From Sphaerisporangium rufum (lineage in GTDB: Bacteria > Actinomycetota > Actinomycetes > Streptosporangiales > Streptosporangiaceae): a stretch of 64,000 nucleotides of DNA. Shown piece after piece: positions 7,615 to 16,104 of the stretch (the stretch's first letter is position 1; every line of letters begins with the position of its first letter). Below the pieces are notes generated by a model. That model searched no databases, was not told the origin of the DNA, and saw only the letters and a program-made list of their open reading frames with translations. Position numbers and translations under genes: made by a program. The stretch covers positions 1-64,000 of the forward strand of contig NZ_BOOU01000024.1 in the NCBI RefSeq assembly GCF_016863395.1. Reading direction: 5' to 3'.

Positions 7615-8452
7615 GCCGCCGGGGGTAGACGACGCCTAGCACGAGGAAGCTTCTGGGGTGGGCCTGCTGGTTGCCCACGTAGAAGATGGTGTCGCGGTCT
7701 GGGGCGCACATCAGGTCCCAGAACTTGTCGCGAATCGCTTCGACGACGCCGGCGTCCTCGCGATCGTGGACGCTGCGCTGGAGGCCGACGAGTTCCCAGT
7801 CGATGATGCCCTGGCGGTGTCCTTTGCAGGCTGGGCTGTGGCAGCGGTAGCGGTACCAGGCCTTGAAGCGTGGAGCCTGCAGGGTTGATCGCGGGCCGGA
7901 GTCCCATAGGGCGCATTGGTTCACATAGAGATTGATCTTCGCCTGTTCGTCCGGAGTCCAGCCTGGGTGGGGTTCGATGTCCAGGCCAAGGACTTCCTGC
8001 GGGCGGACGGCCGCCAGGGATCGGGCTCCGGCGTATTCGCGTACGTCGTTGAGCAGGTCGCACATCGATTCTTCGACGTAGTCGTCGAGGTACGGCATGC
8101 GTTTGTCCCAGGTCTTGAGGTGTCTGACGACCTCGAAGCGGTCCGCGCCTGGCCGCCAGCTCTCGACTCGTGGGTCGCGCTCGTTGGGTTGGGCTTCCAG
8201 GGTGACGATGTCGTACTTCTTGAACTTGCTGTCGCCTTCGAGCTCGCGGTGGTTGATGGGGTAGAGGCGGATCCAACCGGGATTGTTGATGTCCAGGCTG
8301 AGTCCGGCGACGCAGACGGTTTCGCCGTAGGTGGCGGACGGGTTGGGCGCTGCCTTGACGGTGATCAATACCCTCATCTGCTGTGGACGAGACCCGCGAG
8401 GCTTGGATTGGAGCGTTCCGAGATCAGGGCCGAACAACGAGTGCTGTGTCAT
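7592..8452 (-). CDS. Uncharacterised protein with a Cys/His cluster, convergent with DUF488
   Basis: A 286-residue soluble protein that I cannot assign to a named family. The first half contains MRVLITVKAAPNPS and an INNPGWIRLYPINHREL segment that looks like a nucleic-acid or nucleotide-binding beta-barrel. The second half has YRYRCHSPACKGHRQGIIDWE-like sequence in which C-x4-C-x2-H could bind a metal, and ends with TIFYVGNQQAHPRSFLVLGVV. ATG at 8452 is preceded by GAAGGA at good spacing. It faces the DUF488 gene tail to tail with a 23-base overlap. The pair beside an insertion sequence and a tRNA suggests horizontal acquisition. A function linked to DNA or RNA is only a guess. Confidence 0.6.
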   Translation of the reverse strand: MTQHSLFGPDLGTLQSKPRGSRPQQMRVLITVKAAPNPSATYGETVCVAGLSLDINNPGWIRLYPINHRELEGDSKFKKYDIVTLEAQPNERDPRVESWRPGADRFEVVRHLKTWDKRMPYLDDYVEESMCDLLNDVREYAGARSLAAVRPQEVLGLDIEPHPGWTPDEQAKINLYVNQCALWDSGPRSTLQAPRFKAWYRYRCHSPACKGHRQGIIDWELVGLQRSVHDREDAGVVEAIRDKFWDLMCAPDRDTIFYVGNQQAHPRSFLVLGVVYPRRPTPRSRS

Positions 8453-8695
8453 CCAGGGTCCTTCGTCCTGACTAGCGAGTGTGCCCCCTCTTGCACGGTA
8501 GCTTGACGAGATTCTGACGTCTTCTCGTTGATCGAAGTTGTCCGCTCATGGTCACCCCGGCACGCTGGGGTGGTGCCGCACCTGCGTGCGGCGGAAACGC
8601 CGAGCAGCCGATCGGCTGGCCCGATCATGGGCATTACCCCGCTGTTGAGCGCCGCGCTCAGCGCGGTGTCGGCGACGTCCGGATGGTAGGGCCGG
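8453..8695. other. Intergenic region, no gene seen
   Basis: About 240 bases between the unrecognised gene and the importer operon. It contains several short GC-rich self-complementary stretches. No credible coding sequence or repeat array. Confidence 0.5.
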
Positions 8696-8739
8696 CGGAT
8701 GTGTGGGCCCCGCCCACTCCTACGGGGCCCACACATCCG
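8696..8739 (-). terminator. Hairpin terminator of the sugar importer operon
   Basis: A perfect 17-bp stem (8696-8712 with 8723-8739) and a 10-base loop, ending 7 bases after the stop codon of the binding-protein gene. It has no T-run, as is usual for actinobacterial terminators. Confidence 0.8.
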
Positions 8740-8745
8740 TGAGGG

Positions 8746-10122
8746 TCAGCCGTTGGTGACGGTGAAGCCCTGCTCGTTGCCGAAGGCGGTGATGCGGTCC
8801 TGCCAGGTCTTCAGGCCGGCGGCCAGGTCGCCGCCGTCGATGGCCTGCCCGACGGTGTCCTTGAAGATGCTGTTGGCGTAGACCTGGAAGGGCAGGTACT
8901 GCCAGTCGGTCCGGACGGCGCTGGACGCGGCGCTCAGCACCTCGTTGGCCTGCTGCCCGTCGAAGTAGTCGAACGCGGTGCCCCGCCAGGCCTGGTCGTC
9001 GAGCAGCGTCCTGGTGGCCGGGAACAGCCCGACCTCGGTGTTCAGCGACCGGACGGCCTCGGGGTCGGAGTTCAGCCACTCGGCGAAGGCCACCGCGGCC
9101 GGGATGTTCTTGCTCTGGGTGGTGACCGCGACCGAGGAGCCGCCGTTCTCGGAGTTGGCCGGGGCGGCCGCGTCGTACTGCGGCATGGGGGCCACCGCCC
9201 ACTTGCCCTTGGACTTGGGGATGGAGGACGTCAGCGGGGACGGGGCCCAGGCCCCGGCCAGCCAGGTGGCGTACTTGCCGGACTCCATGCTCTTCCACCA
9301 CTCGTCGGTCCAGCCGGGCTGCACGTCGACGAGCTTCTCGGTGAGCAGGGGGGTCCAGGTGTCCACCCAGCGCTTGACGCCCGGGTCGGTGGCGAGGGTG
9401 ACGCTGACGTCGGTGGCGCCGGTCGACTTGAACGGTACGCCGCCCGCCTGCCAGATCATGCTGTCGACGCCGCCGGCGTCCCCGGGGTCGATCGAGGCCA
9501 TGAACGTGTCCGGCTCGGCCTTCTTGACCTTCCGGGCGGTCTCCACGAACTCGGCCCAGGTCGCCGGCGGCTTCAGGTCGAGCTTGTCGAAGATGTCCTT
9601 GCGGTAGAACATCGCCATGGGGCCGGTGTCCTGCGGGATGCCGAAGACGCCGCCGTTGATGGAGACCTGGCCCCACGCCGACGGGCTGAACCGGTCCTTC
9701 ACCTTGTCGGCGCCGTGCTCGGCGAGGTTCACCACCTGCTTGGACAGCGCGAACTGCGGGAGGGCGAAGTACTCGATCTGCGCGACGTCCGGCGCGCCGG
9801 TGCCGGCCTTCATAACGGTCTGCAGCTTGGTGTACTGGTCGGCGGACTGGCCGGCGTTGACCACCTTGACCTTGATGTTGGGGTACTTCTGCTGGAACTT
9901 GTCGACGGTCTTCTCGATGCCGGCCACCCAGGTCCAGAAGGTCAGCTCGGCGGGCTTGCTCAGCGCGTCCTGCGCGGCGGCCGAGGCGCCGGGGGCGGCG
10001 GCGCCCGACCCGGTGCCGTCCGTGGCGCCGTCGCCGCCGCCACCGCACGCGGCGAGTGCGAGCGACAGGGCTGCGGCGACGCCGGCGGTCAGCGCGCCGC
10101 GCCGGGTGGCGATCGTCTTCAT
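8746..10122 (-). CDS. Sugar ABC transporter substrate-binding lipoprotein
   Basis: Extracellular solute-binding protein of family 1 (458 residues) that captures an oligosaccharide and delivers it to the two permeases encoded upstream. The N-terminus has Arg residues, a hydrophobic run and the lipobox LAAC, so it is anchored in the membrane outer face after lipid modification. A Gly/Ala/Ser linker follows, then the mature two-lobed domain with ELTFWTWVAG at its start and typical TGPMAMFYRKDIFDKL. It is the third gene of an importer operon; order permease, permease, binding protein. The operon lacks an ATPase, which in actinomycetes is often supplied by a shared MsiK protein. Regulation by the divergent LacI protein is likely. 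Confidence 0.92.
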   Translation of the reverse strand: MKTIATRRGALTAGVAAALSLALAACGGGGDGATDGTGSGAAAPGASAAAQDALSKPAELTFWTWVAGIEKTVDKFQQKYPNIKVKVVNAGQSADQYTKLQTVMKAGTGAPDVAQIEYFALPQFALSKQVVNLAEHGADKVKDRFSPSAWGQVSINGGVFGIPQDTGPMAMFYRKDIFDKLDLKPPATWAEFVETARKVKKAEPDTFMASIDPGDAGGVDSMIWQAGGVPFKSTGATDVSVTLATDPGVKRWVDTWTPLLTEKLVDVQPGWTDEWWKSMESGKYATWLAGAWAPSPLTSSIPKSKGKWAVAPMPQYDAAAPANSENGGSSVAVTTQSKNIPAAVAFAEWLNSDPEAVRSLNTEVGLFPATRTLLDDQAWRGTAFDYFDGQQANEVLSAASSAVRTDWQYLPFQVYANSIFKDTVGQAIDGGDLAAGLKTWQDRITAFGNEQGFTVTNG

Positions 10123-10146
10123 GGCGTTTCCTTCTTCATTGGAGGA

Positions 10147-11070
10147 CTACTGCTTGACGCTTCCGGTGGCGAGCCCCGACTGCCAGAACCGCTGGAGCAG
10201 CAGGAACGCGATGATCAGCGGCACGATGGAGAGCAGGCTGCCGGTCAGGATGATCGAGTAGGTGGCCTCGCCGAGACCGGCGGAGCCGCTGTTGGCCTGG
10301 GCGTTCCACTGGGCGAGCCCGACGGTCAGCGGGAACCACTCGGGGGTGTTCAGCACGATCAGCGGCAGGAAGTAGTTGTTCCACGTCGCGACCAGCGAGA
10401 ACAGCAGGACGGTGACGAAGCCGGGGGCCAGCAGGCGCAGCGCGATGGTGCGCAGGATGCGCAGCTCGCCGGCCCCGTCGATGCGGGCCGATTCGAGGAT
10501 CGAGTCGGGCACCGCGTCGGCCGCGTACACCCGCATCAGGTAGAGCCCGAACGGGCTGACCAGCGACGGGATGAGCACCGCCCAGGGCGAGTCGACGATG
10601 CCGATCCGGCTGAACAGCAGGTAGGTCGGTACGGCGAGGGCGGTGCCGGGGATGGAGATGGCCCCGATCACCAGCGCGAACAGCAGCCTGCGGCCCGGGA
10701 ACCGGTACTTCGCCAGAGCGTAGCCGCCCAGGGTCGCCAGGACGGCCGCGCCGCCCGCGCCGACCACCGAGTAGAGCACGGTGTTGCCGAACCAGCGCAG
10801 GAAGATGCCGTCGCCGTAGCGGAACGTGGCACCGATGTTGGTGAACAGCTGCCAGTCGTCGCCGAACCACAGCCCGAACGTCGAGAACAGGTCCCCGTCG
10901 CTCTTGCCGGCGTTCATCAGCAGCCACAGCAGCGGCAGCACGGTGTAACCGAACATCAGCAGCATGGCCACGGTGAGCGCGGGGCTCCTGGCGCCCCGCC
11001 GGCGGCTCCGCGCCGGCCTGGTCGCGGTGTGGCGCCCGGTCGCGGCCGGGGTCTCGGTGGCGGCGGTCAC
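10147..11070 (-). CDS. Carbohydrate ABC transporter permease (MalG-type)
   Basis: Inner-membrane permease of 307 residues with about six transmembrane helices. The EAA-loop motif near the C-terminal half is visible (ESARIDGAGELRILRTIALRLL). The start is GTG at 11070, which overlaps the stop codon of the upstream permease (GTGA, 4 bases), indicating translational coupling. An alternative longer reading frame upstream overlaps the other permease and is rejected. It pairs with the MalF-type permease to form the channel for the sugar bound by the downstream lipoprotein. Confidence 0.92.
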   Translation of the reverse strand: MTAATETPAATGRHTATRPARSRRRGARSPALTVAMLLMFGYTVLPLLWLLMNAGKSDGDLFSTFGLWFGDDWQLFTNIGATFRYGDGIFLRWFGNTVLYSVVGAGGAAVLATLGGYALAKYRFPGRRLLFALVIGAISIPGTALAVPTYLLFSRIGIVDSPWAVLIPSLVSPFGLYLMRVYAADAVPDSILESARIDGAGELRILRTIALRLLAPGFVTVLLFSLVATWNNYFLPLIVLNTPEWFPLTVGLAQWNAQANSGSAGLGEATYSIILTGSLLSIVPLIIAFLLLQRFWQSGLATGSVKQ

Positions 11071-12110
11071 AGCGCGCGCTCCCTTCTCGCGGTGGCGAGC
11101 TGGACCGTGTACGCCACCACGACGGTGACCAGGCCGAGGACCACGGCGATCGCGGCCGAGTAGTTGATCTGCTGGCCGTTGAACGCCAGGTTGTAGGCGT
11201 ACATGTTGGGCGTGTAACCGGTGGTGACGACGGCGGGGGCGAGCTTCTGCAGGATGTTCGGCTCGTTGAACAGCTGGAAGCTGCCGATGATCGAGAAGAT
11301 CGTCGCCACCAGCAGGGCCGGGCGCAGGGCGGGGAGCTTGATGCTCCAGGCGATCCGGACGGCGCCGGCGCCGTCCACCTCGGCGGCCTCGTAGAGCTCT
11401 CCGGGGACGGCCCGCAGCGCCGCGTACAGCAGGATCATGTTGTAGCCGACGAACTCCCAGGTGACCATGTTGCCGATCGCGGCGAGCATCCACGAGCGGG
11501 ACATCAGGTCGGGAAGATCGAGGCCGAGGGCTCGGCCGATCTGCCCGGTCAGGCCGAACTGGTCGCCGTACATGTATCCCCACATCAGCGCGGCCACGAC
11601 CGCGGGGACCGCGTACGGCATGAAGATCGTGATGCGGAACAGCCGGGGCCAGCGGAGCCGGCCGCTGTCGATCGCCAGGGCGCAGAACAGCGCGAGTCCC
11701 AGCATGATCGGCACCTGGACGGCGAGGAAGAGCGCGACGCGCAGCAGGCCGGTGCCGAACACCGCGTCACCGATGGCCCGCGCGTAGTTGGCCAGGCCGA
11801 CGAAGACCGTGCCGCCGATCATGCGGTCCTGGAAGAGGCTGAGGTAGACGGCGTACGCCAGCGGCGCGACGATCGCGACCAGGAAGACCACCAGGAACGG
11901 CAGGAAGAAGGCGTACCCGGCCAGGTGCTGGCGGAGCAGCACGTGACCGGTGCCGGGCCGCGCGCTCGGCGCCGTCACCCCGCGCTCCGGGCCGGTGATG
12001 TTCGCGTTGCCATGAGGAGTGGCACAGAACTCTCCTTGTCGGGCGTCGCGGCCGGCCGCCGACGCCGCCACCTCGGCCGTCGCCTGCCGGGTGGGGAGGA
12101 TGGTCGCCAT
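11067..12110 (-). CDS. Carbohydrate ABC transporter permease (MalF-type)
   Basis: First gene of the importer operon, 347 residues if it starts at ATG 12110. Six hydrophobic helices begin at about residue 65 (YAFFLPFLVVFLVAIVAPL). The EAA loop reads YEAAEVDGAGAVRIAWSIKLP. A longer version starting at 12206 is possible, but it would run through the operator at 12125-12138 and has no better ribosome site. The promoter should lie between 12140 and 12270, where two LacI-type operators allow repression. Confidence 0.9.
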   Translation of the reverse strand: MATILPTRQATAEVAASAAGRDARQGEFCATPHGNANITGPERGVTAPSARPGTGHVLLRQHLAGYAFFLPFLVVFLVAIVAPLAYAVYLSLFQDRMIGGTVFVGLANYARAIGDAVFGTGLLRVALFLAVQVPIMLGLALFCALAIDSGRLRWPRLFRITIFMPYAVPAVVAALMWGYMYGDQFGLTGQIGRALGLDLPDLMSRSWMLAAIGNMVTWEFVGYNMILLYAALRAVPGELYEAAEVDGAGAVRIAWSIKLPALRPALLVATIFSIIGSFQLFNEPNILQKLAPAVVTTGYTPNMYAYNLAFNGQQINYSAAIAVVLGLVTVVVAYTVQLATARRERAL

Positions 12111-12124
12111 GACGCTCGGGGCCG

Positions 12125-12138
12125 TGTTCACGTGAACA
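12125..12138. promoter_or_regulatory. LacI-family operator O1
   Basis: Perfect 14-bp palindrome TGTTCACGTGAACA, 15 bases before the chosen permease start. It matches O2 at ten of twelve outer positions (consensus TGTTYACGTRAACA), so one repressor likely binds both. Confidence 0.8.
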
Positions 12139-12272
12139 TGAGGGAAGGTGTCCAGTAGTTTGTCCCGGCCACCAGAGCGTGTCAATGGTTCCCTCGAACG
12201 TAACAACCGTGCCGTTTCAGGCCATGACTGCCAGCCGGAGCGGATCCGGCTCGTCCTGTTGACGGATCCTTG

Positions 12273-12286
12273 TGTTTACGTAAACA
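12273..12286. promoter_or_regulatory. LacI-family operator O2
   Basis: Perfect 14-bp palindrome TGTTTACGTAAACA, 148 bp centre to centre from O1 and about 75 bases upstream of the repressor start. The position suggests autorepression and possible looping between the divergent promoters. Confidence 0.8.
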
Positions 12287-12360
12287 TCAGGGCAGCAGCC
12301 CGCCCGGACAGCGGGCCCGCCCACGACGGGCGGGCCTTCTGGGCGGCCATCGGACGACGG

Positions 12361-13428
12361 GTGGTGGCGGTGGACGGGGCGACCCAGCAGACGCGGAGCA
12401 CGGCCGGGCGGCGGCCGCCGCGCAGGCCTTCCATGGCGGACGTCGCGGCGATGGCCGGGGTGTCCAGCCAGACCGTCTCCCGGGTGGCCAACAACCGCAG
12501 CAACGTCGAGGCGGAGACCCGCCGGCGCGTGCTGTCGGCCATGCGCGTCCTCGGCTACCGGCCCAACACCGCCGCCCGCGCGCTGGTCACCGGCCAGTTC
12601 CGCACCCTCGGCCTGATCAGTTTCGGGTTCAGCCGCTTCGGCAACGCCCGTACGGTCGACGCGGTCATCAAGGTCGCGCAGCGCGCCGGTTACACCGTCA
12701 ACATGATCTCCATCGAGTCGCAGACCGAGCGGGCGGTCCACGACGCGTTCGACCAGCTCAGGCTGCAGGCCGTGGACGGGATCGTGCTGGTCGAGGCGCA
12801 GACCCTGGACACCCCGGCGCTCCGCCTGCCGCCCGGCGTCCCGGTGGTGATGGCCGACGGCGACGTCAGCCACCGCCATCCCACGGTCGACACCGACCAG
12901 GCGCTCGGTGCCCGGCTGGTCACCCGCCACCTGCTCGAACTCGGCCACCGGACGGTCTGGCACGTGGCCGGCCCCGAGGACTCCTACGCGGCGCGGCGGC
13001 GCACCGCGTCCTGGCACGACACGCTCAAAGAGGCCGGCGCGCCGGTGCCCCCGGTGCTGTTCGGTGACTGGAGCGCCGCCAGCGGGTACGAGGCCGGCCG
13101 GCACCTGCTCAACCGGCCCGAGGTGACCGCGGTGTTCGCCGGGAACGACCAGATGGCCCTTGGGGTGATGCGCGCCCTGACCGAGGCCGGCCGGCACATA
13201 CCGGGCGAGATCAGCATCGCCGGCTTCGACGACATCGACGAGTCCGGCTTCTTCTCCCCGCCGCTCACCACGGTCCGCCAGGACTTCGACGTGCTGGCCG
13301 AGCAGATCGTCTCGCTGATGCTCGGCCAGATCGAGACGGGCGAGGCCCCGTCCGCGACCGCCTTCGTCGCCCCCCGGCTGATCGTCCGGGCCAGCACCGG
13401 GGCGCCGCCGCCCGCCGGCCGCCGCTGA
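12361..13428 (+). CDS. LacI-family transcriptional repressor
   Basis: Sugar-responsive repressor of about 355 residues. The N-terminal helix-turn-helix reads MADVAAMAGVSSQTVSRVAN with the hinge helix ending in GYRPNTAARAL. The rest is a periplasmic-binding-protein-like sensor with the family ending FDDIDESGFFSPPLTTVRQD. Start assignment is uncertain: GTG at 12361, 12364 or 12370 all fit, while a longer frame from 12148 would include both operators and is unlikely. It is divergent from the importer and 10 bases or so upstream of the GH42 region, so it probably controls both. The inducer is probably a galactoside, judged from the neighbouring enzyme. Confidence 0.9.
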   Translation: MVAVDGATQQTRSTAGRRPPRRPSMADVAAMAGVSSQTVSRVANNRSNVEAETRRRVLSAMRVLGYRPNTAARALVTGQFRTLGLISFGFSRFGNARTVDAVIKVAQRAGYTVNMISIESQTERAVHDAFDQLRLQAVDGIVLVEAQTLDTPALRLPPGVPVVMADGDVSHRHPTVDTDQALGARLVTRHLLELGHRTVWHVAGPEDSYAARRRTASWHDTLKEAGAPVPPVLFGDWSAASGYEAGRHLLNRPEVTAVFAGNDQMALGVMRALTEAGRHIPGEISIAGFDDIDESGFFSPPLTTVRQDFDVLAEQIVSLMLGQIETGEAPSATAFVAPRLIVRASTGAPPPAGRR

Positions 13429-13543
13429 GCCGGCCGGTGTGAACGCCCGGCACGCCGTGCCACCCGGCCGGCCCCAACGCACCGCGATCCACCCGAAGGG
13501 AGGAGCGGCCCGCTCCGGCACGCCGGGGCGGACCGCGCCGACG

Positions 13544-15706
13544 ATGAACGCCGACCCCCGTGACCGCATTCGCCGTTCCCGCCCCCCGCGGCCGGCCGAG
13601 TCCCCGCGGGACCGGCTGTGGCGCCGGCTCGGCGGCATCGCCTTCGGCGGCGACTACAACCCCGAGCAGTGGCCGGCCGAGACCCGGGCCGAGGACATGC
13701 GCCTGATGACCGAGGCCGGGGTCAACCTGGTCACCGTCGGCGTCTTCGCCTGGGCCCGGGTGGAACCGGCGCGCGGGGCGTACGACTTCTCGTTCTTCGA
13801 CCAGGTCATGGACGACCTGCACGCCCACAGGATCACCGCCGACCTCGCCACCATGACCGCCTCGCCGCCGCCGTGGCTGGTGCACGAGCACCCGGAGATC
13901 CTGCCGGTCACCGCGGAGGGCACCGTGCTCGGCCCCGGCGCGCGCCAGCACTTCTGCCCCTCCGGCCCGGTCTACCGCGAGCGGGCCGCGATGCTGGTCG
14001 AGCGGCTGGCCGAGCACTACCGCGACCATCCCGCCCTCGGCATGTGGCATGTCGGCAACGAGTACGGCTGCCACGTCGCGGCCTGTTACTGCGAGGTGTC
14101 GGCGGCGGACTTCCGGCGCTGGCTGCGGGCGCGGTACGACGATGACATCGAGCTGCTCAACGACGCCTGGTCGACCGACTTCTGGTCGCAGCGCTACGCG
14201 ACGTTCGACCACGTCCTGCCGCCCCGGGCGGCTCCGGCGTTCCCCAACCCGGCCCAGCGACTGGACCACCTGCGCTTCAGCGACGACGCGCTGCGCGAGT
14301 GCTTCACCGTCGAAGCGGACATCCTGCGGCGGATCACTCCCGGCGTGCCGGTCACTACGAACTTCCTGAGCGGGCTGAAGTCGGTGGACGTCTTCGGCTG
14401 GGCGCCGGAGATGGACGTCGTCGCCGTCGACTCCTACCCCGACCCCCAGCAGGCGCGCCCGCACCTGTGGCCCGGGCTGACGTACGACACGATGCGCGGC
14501 GCCGGCGGCGGGGCGCCGTGGATCCTGATGGAGCAGGCGCCGAGCGCGGTGAACTGGCGGGCCAAGAACGCCGTGAAGCGGCCCGGGCAGATGCGGCTGT
14601 GGAGCTGGCAGGCCGTCGCGCACGGCGCCGACGCGGTCATGTTCTTCCAGTGGCGGCAGTCCCGCGGCGGCGCCGAGAAGTACCACTCGGGGATGGTGCC
14701 GCACGCCGGCCCGGACAGCAGGGTCTTCCGCGAGATCGTCGAGCTCGGCCGCGAGCTGGCCGCGGTGCCGGATCTGGCCGGCACCCGGGTCCGCAACCAG
14801 GTCGCGATGCTGCTCGACTGGCACAGCTGGTGGGCGCTGGAGCTGGACTCCCACCCCTCCGACGGCGTGCGACAGCTGGACCGCATGATCGACCACTACG
14901 CGCCGCTGGCCGACCTCGGGGCCGGCGTCGATGTGCTGCCGCCGTGGGCCGACCTGTCGGAGTACGCGCTGGTCGTGGTGCCCAGCCTGTACCTGCTCTC
15001 CGCCGCCGACGCCCGGCGGCTGGACGGCTACGTCGCCGGGGGCGGGGCGCTGGTGGTCTCGTTCTTCAGCGGCATCGTGGACGAGTACGACCGTGTCCAC
15101 CTGGGCGGGTATCCCGCGCCGCTGCGGGACGTCCTCGGGGTGCGGGTCGAGGAGTTCTGGCCGGCGGCCGAGCGCGAGACCTTCCCGGTGCGCGGGTGCG
15201 GCCCGTTCGCGGCGGCCAGGGGCGTCGCCGACCTGTGGCGGGAGGATCTGCGGCTCTGCGGCGCTGAGGCGGAGTTCGTCTTCGACGCGCCCGGCGAGCC
15301 GGCCTGGCCGGCCGCGACCCGGCACGCCCACGGCCGGGGGGTCGCCCGCTACCTGTCCACCCGGCTGGACGAGGCCACCATGCGGGCCGTCCTCGGCCGG
15401 GCCCTGCGGGAGGCCGGGGTGGCCCCGGCCGTCGCCGGCCTGCCGCCCGGCGTCCAGGCGAGCGTCCGCACCGGTGACGGCCTGGCCTTTCTCATCCTGC
15501 TCAACCACTCCGCCGACCGGCACGAGGTCACCCTGCCGGGGATGTGGTACGACGCGCTCGGCCCGTCCGGCGAGCCGGTCGGCACCCTCCACCTGCCGCC
15601 GTCCGGCGTCGCGGTGCTGCGGGACCGTCCCCGAGGGGCGGATCCGGCCGAGCGATCGCGATTTCGGACGCGACGAATTATTTCTCCGGTTTGCCCAAAT
15701 GCGTAA
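13544..15706 (+). CDS. GH42 beta-galactosidase
   Basis: Glycoside hydrolase family 42 enzyme that removes terminal beta-galactose from oligosaccharides, acting in the cytoplasm (no signal peptide). The (beta/alpha)8 domain starts with FGGDYNPEQWP. The acid/base Glu lies in WHVGNEYGCH (residue 173) and the nucleophile Glu in ILMEQAPSAVNW (residue 330). A trimerisation domain and a small beta domain follow, giving 720 residues, the usual size. ATG 13544 is preferred; an in-frame GTG at 13439 would add a Pro/Arg-rich stretch not seen in the family. It follows the LacI gene directly and is likely co-transcribed and induced with the importer, so imported galactosides are split inside the cell. Confidence 0.92.
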   Translation: MNADPRDRIRRSRPPRPAESPRDRLWRRLGGIAFGGDYNPEQWPAETRAEDMRLMTEAGVNLVTVGVFAWARVEPARGAYDFSFFDQVMDDLHAHRITADLATMTASPPPWLVHEHPEILPVTAEGTVLGPGARQHFCPSGPVYRERAAMLVERLAEHYRDHPALGMWHVGNEYGCHVAACYCEVSAADFRRWLRARYDDDIELLNDAWSTDFWSQRYATFDHVLPPRAAPAFPNPAQRLDHLRFSDDALRECFTVEADILRRITPGVPVTTNFLSGLKSVDVFGWAPEMDVVAVDSYPDPQQARPHLWPGLTYDTMRGAGGGAPWILMEQAPSAVNWRAKNAVKRPGQMRLWSWQAVAHGADAVMFFQWRQSRGGAEKYHSGMVPHAGPDSRVFREIVELGRELAAVPDLAGTRVRNQVAMLLDWHSWWALELDSHPSDGVRQLDRMIDHYAPLADLGAGVDVLPPWADLSEYALVVVPSLYLLSAADARRLDGYVAGGGALVVSFFSGIVDEYDRVHLGGYPAPLRDVLGVRVEEFWPAAERETFPVRGCGPFAAARGVADLWREDLRLCGAEAEFVFDAPGEPAWPAATRHAHGRGVARYLSTRLDEATMRAVLGRALREAGVAPAVAGLPPGVQASVRTGDGLAFLILLNHSADRHEVTLPGMWYDALGPSGEPVGTLHLPPSGVAVLRDRPRGADPAERSRFRTRRIISPVCPNA

Positions 15707-15776
15707 GCCGTGCTGGCATACTCGATGATCAAGGTGAGATGCTCCGCGGAGCGATCGCGACGGCCGGGGGTGCGGG

Positions 15777-16100
15777 GTGAGCGGCCATATCGATGTGACG
15801 CCGCGGCGGCTGCGGGCCGCCGCGGCGGCCTGCACGGCGGCCGGCGAGGCGCTGGTCTGCACGGACGACCTCTTCCGGTGGAACGCGGCGCCGACCGCCC
15901 GCTGTTTCGGGCTGGTGGAGGGCGCCTCCGACGAGCTCGCCGGGCACTACCGCGACTTCCACACCGAGGTGGGCGACTTCCTTGGCGCCCTGTCCTCCGG
16001 CCTGGAGACGGCGGCGACCGTACTGGCCGCCGCCGCGGACCGGATCGAGCGGACCGAGGAGCTGACCGCGGACGCCGTCCGGCGGAGCGGCGGCCGGTGA
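15777..16100 (+). CDS. EspC/WXG100-like small secreted-type protein
   Basis: A 107-residue, all-helical protein with an N-terminus (IDVTPRRLRAAAAACTAAGE) resembling the EspC/DUF2580 group of ESX-associated proteins. It has no signal peptide, as expected of type VII substrates. It lies 4 bases before the next gene, whose N-terminal part is also WXG-like, so the two probably form a partner pair. No ESX secretion core genes are in the window. GTG 15777 is the only sensible start. Confidence 0.6.
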   Translation: MSGHIDVTPRRLRAAAAACTAAGEALVCTDDLFRWNAAPTARCFGLVEGASDELAGHYRDFHTEVGDFLGALSSGLETAATVLAAAADRIERTEELTADAVRRSGGR

Positions 16101-16104
16101 TCAT

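Noticed and set aside
5439-8452. Integrative element using tRNA-Lys as its attachment site
   Set aside because: No integrase gene and no repeat of the tRNA 3' end downstream. Only an IS256 element and two atypical genes are present.
8570-8740. Short hairpin sequences resembling a type I-E CRISPR repeat
   Set aside because: Each occurs once, with no spacing or second copy and no cas genes. The main hairpin serves as a terminator.
12148-12360. Longer N-terminus for the LacI repressor
   Set aside because: It would contain an operator palindrome and precede the normal LacI HTH by 95 unrelated residues.
13265-15862. Very long open frame on the minus strand opposite the GH42 gene
   Set aside because: It is the shadow of a GC-rich codon pattern. 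The plus strand carries complete GH42 motifs and the minus frame has no recognisable domain.
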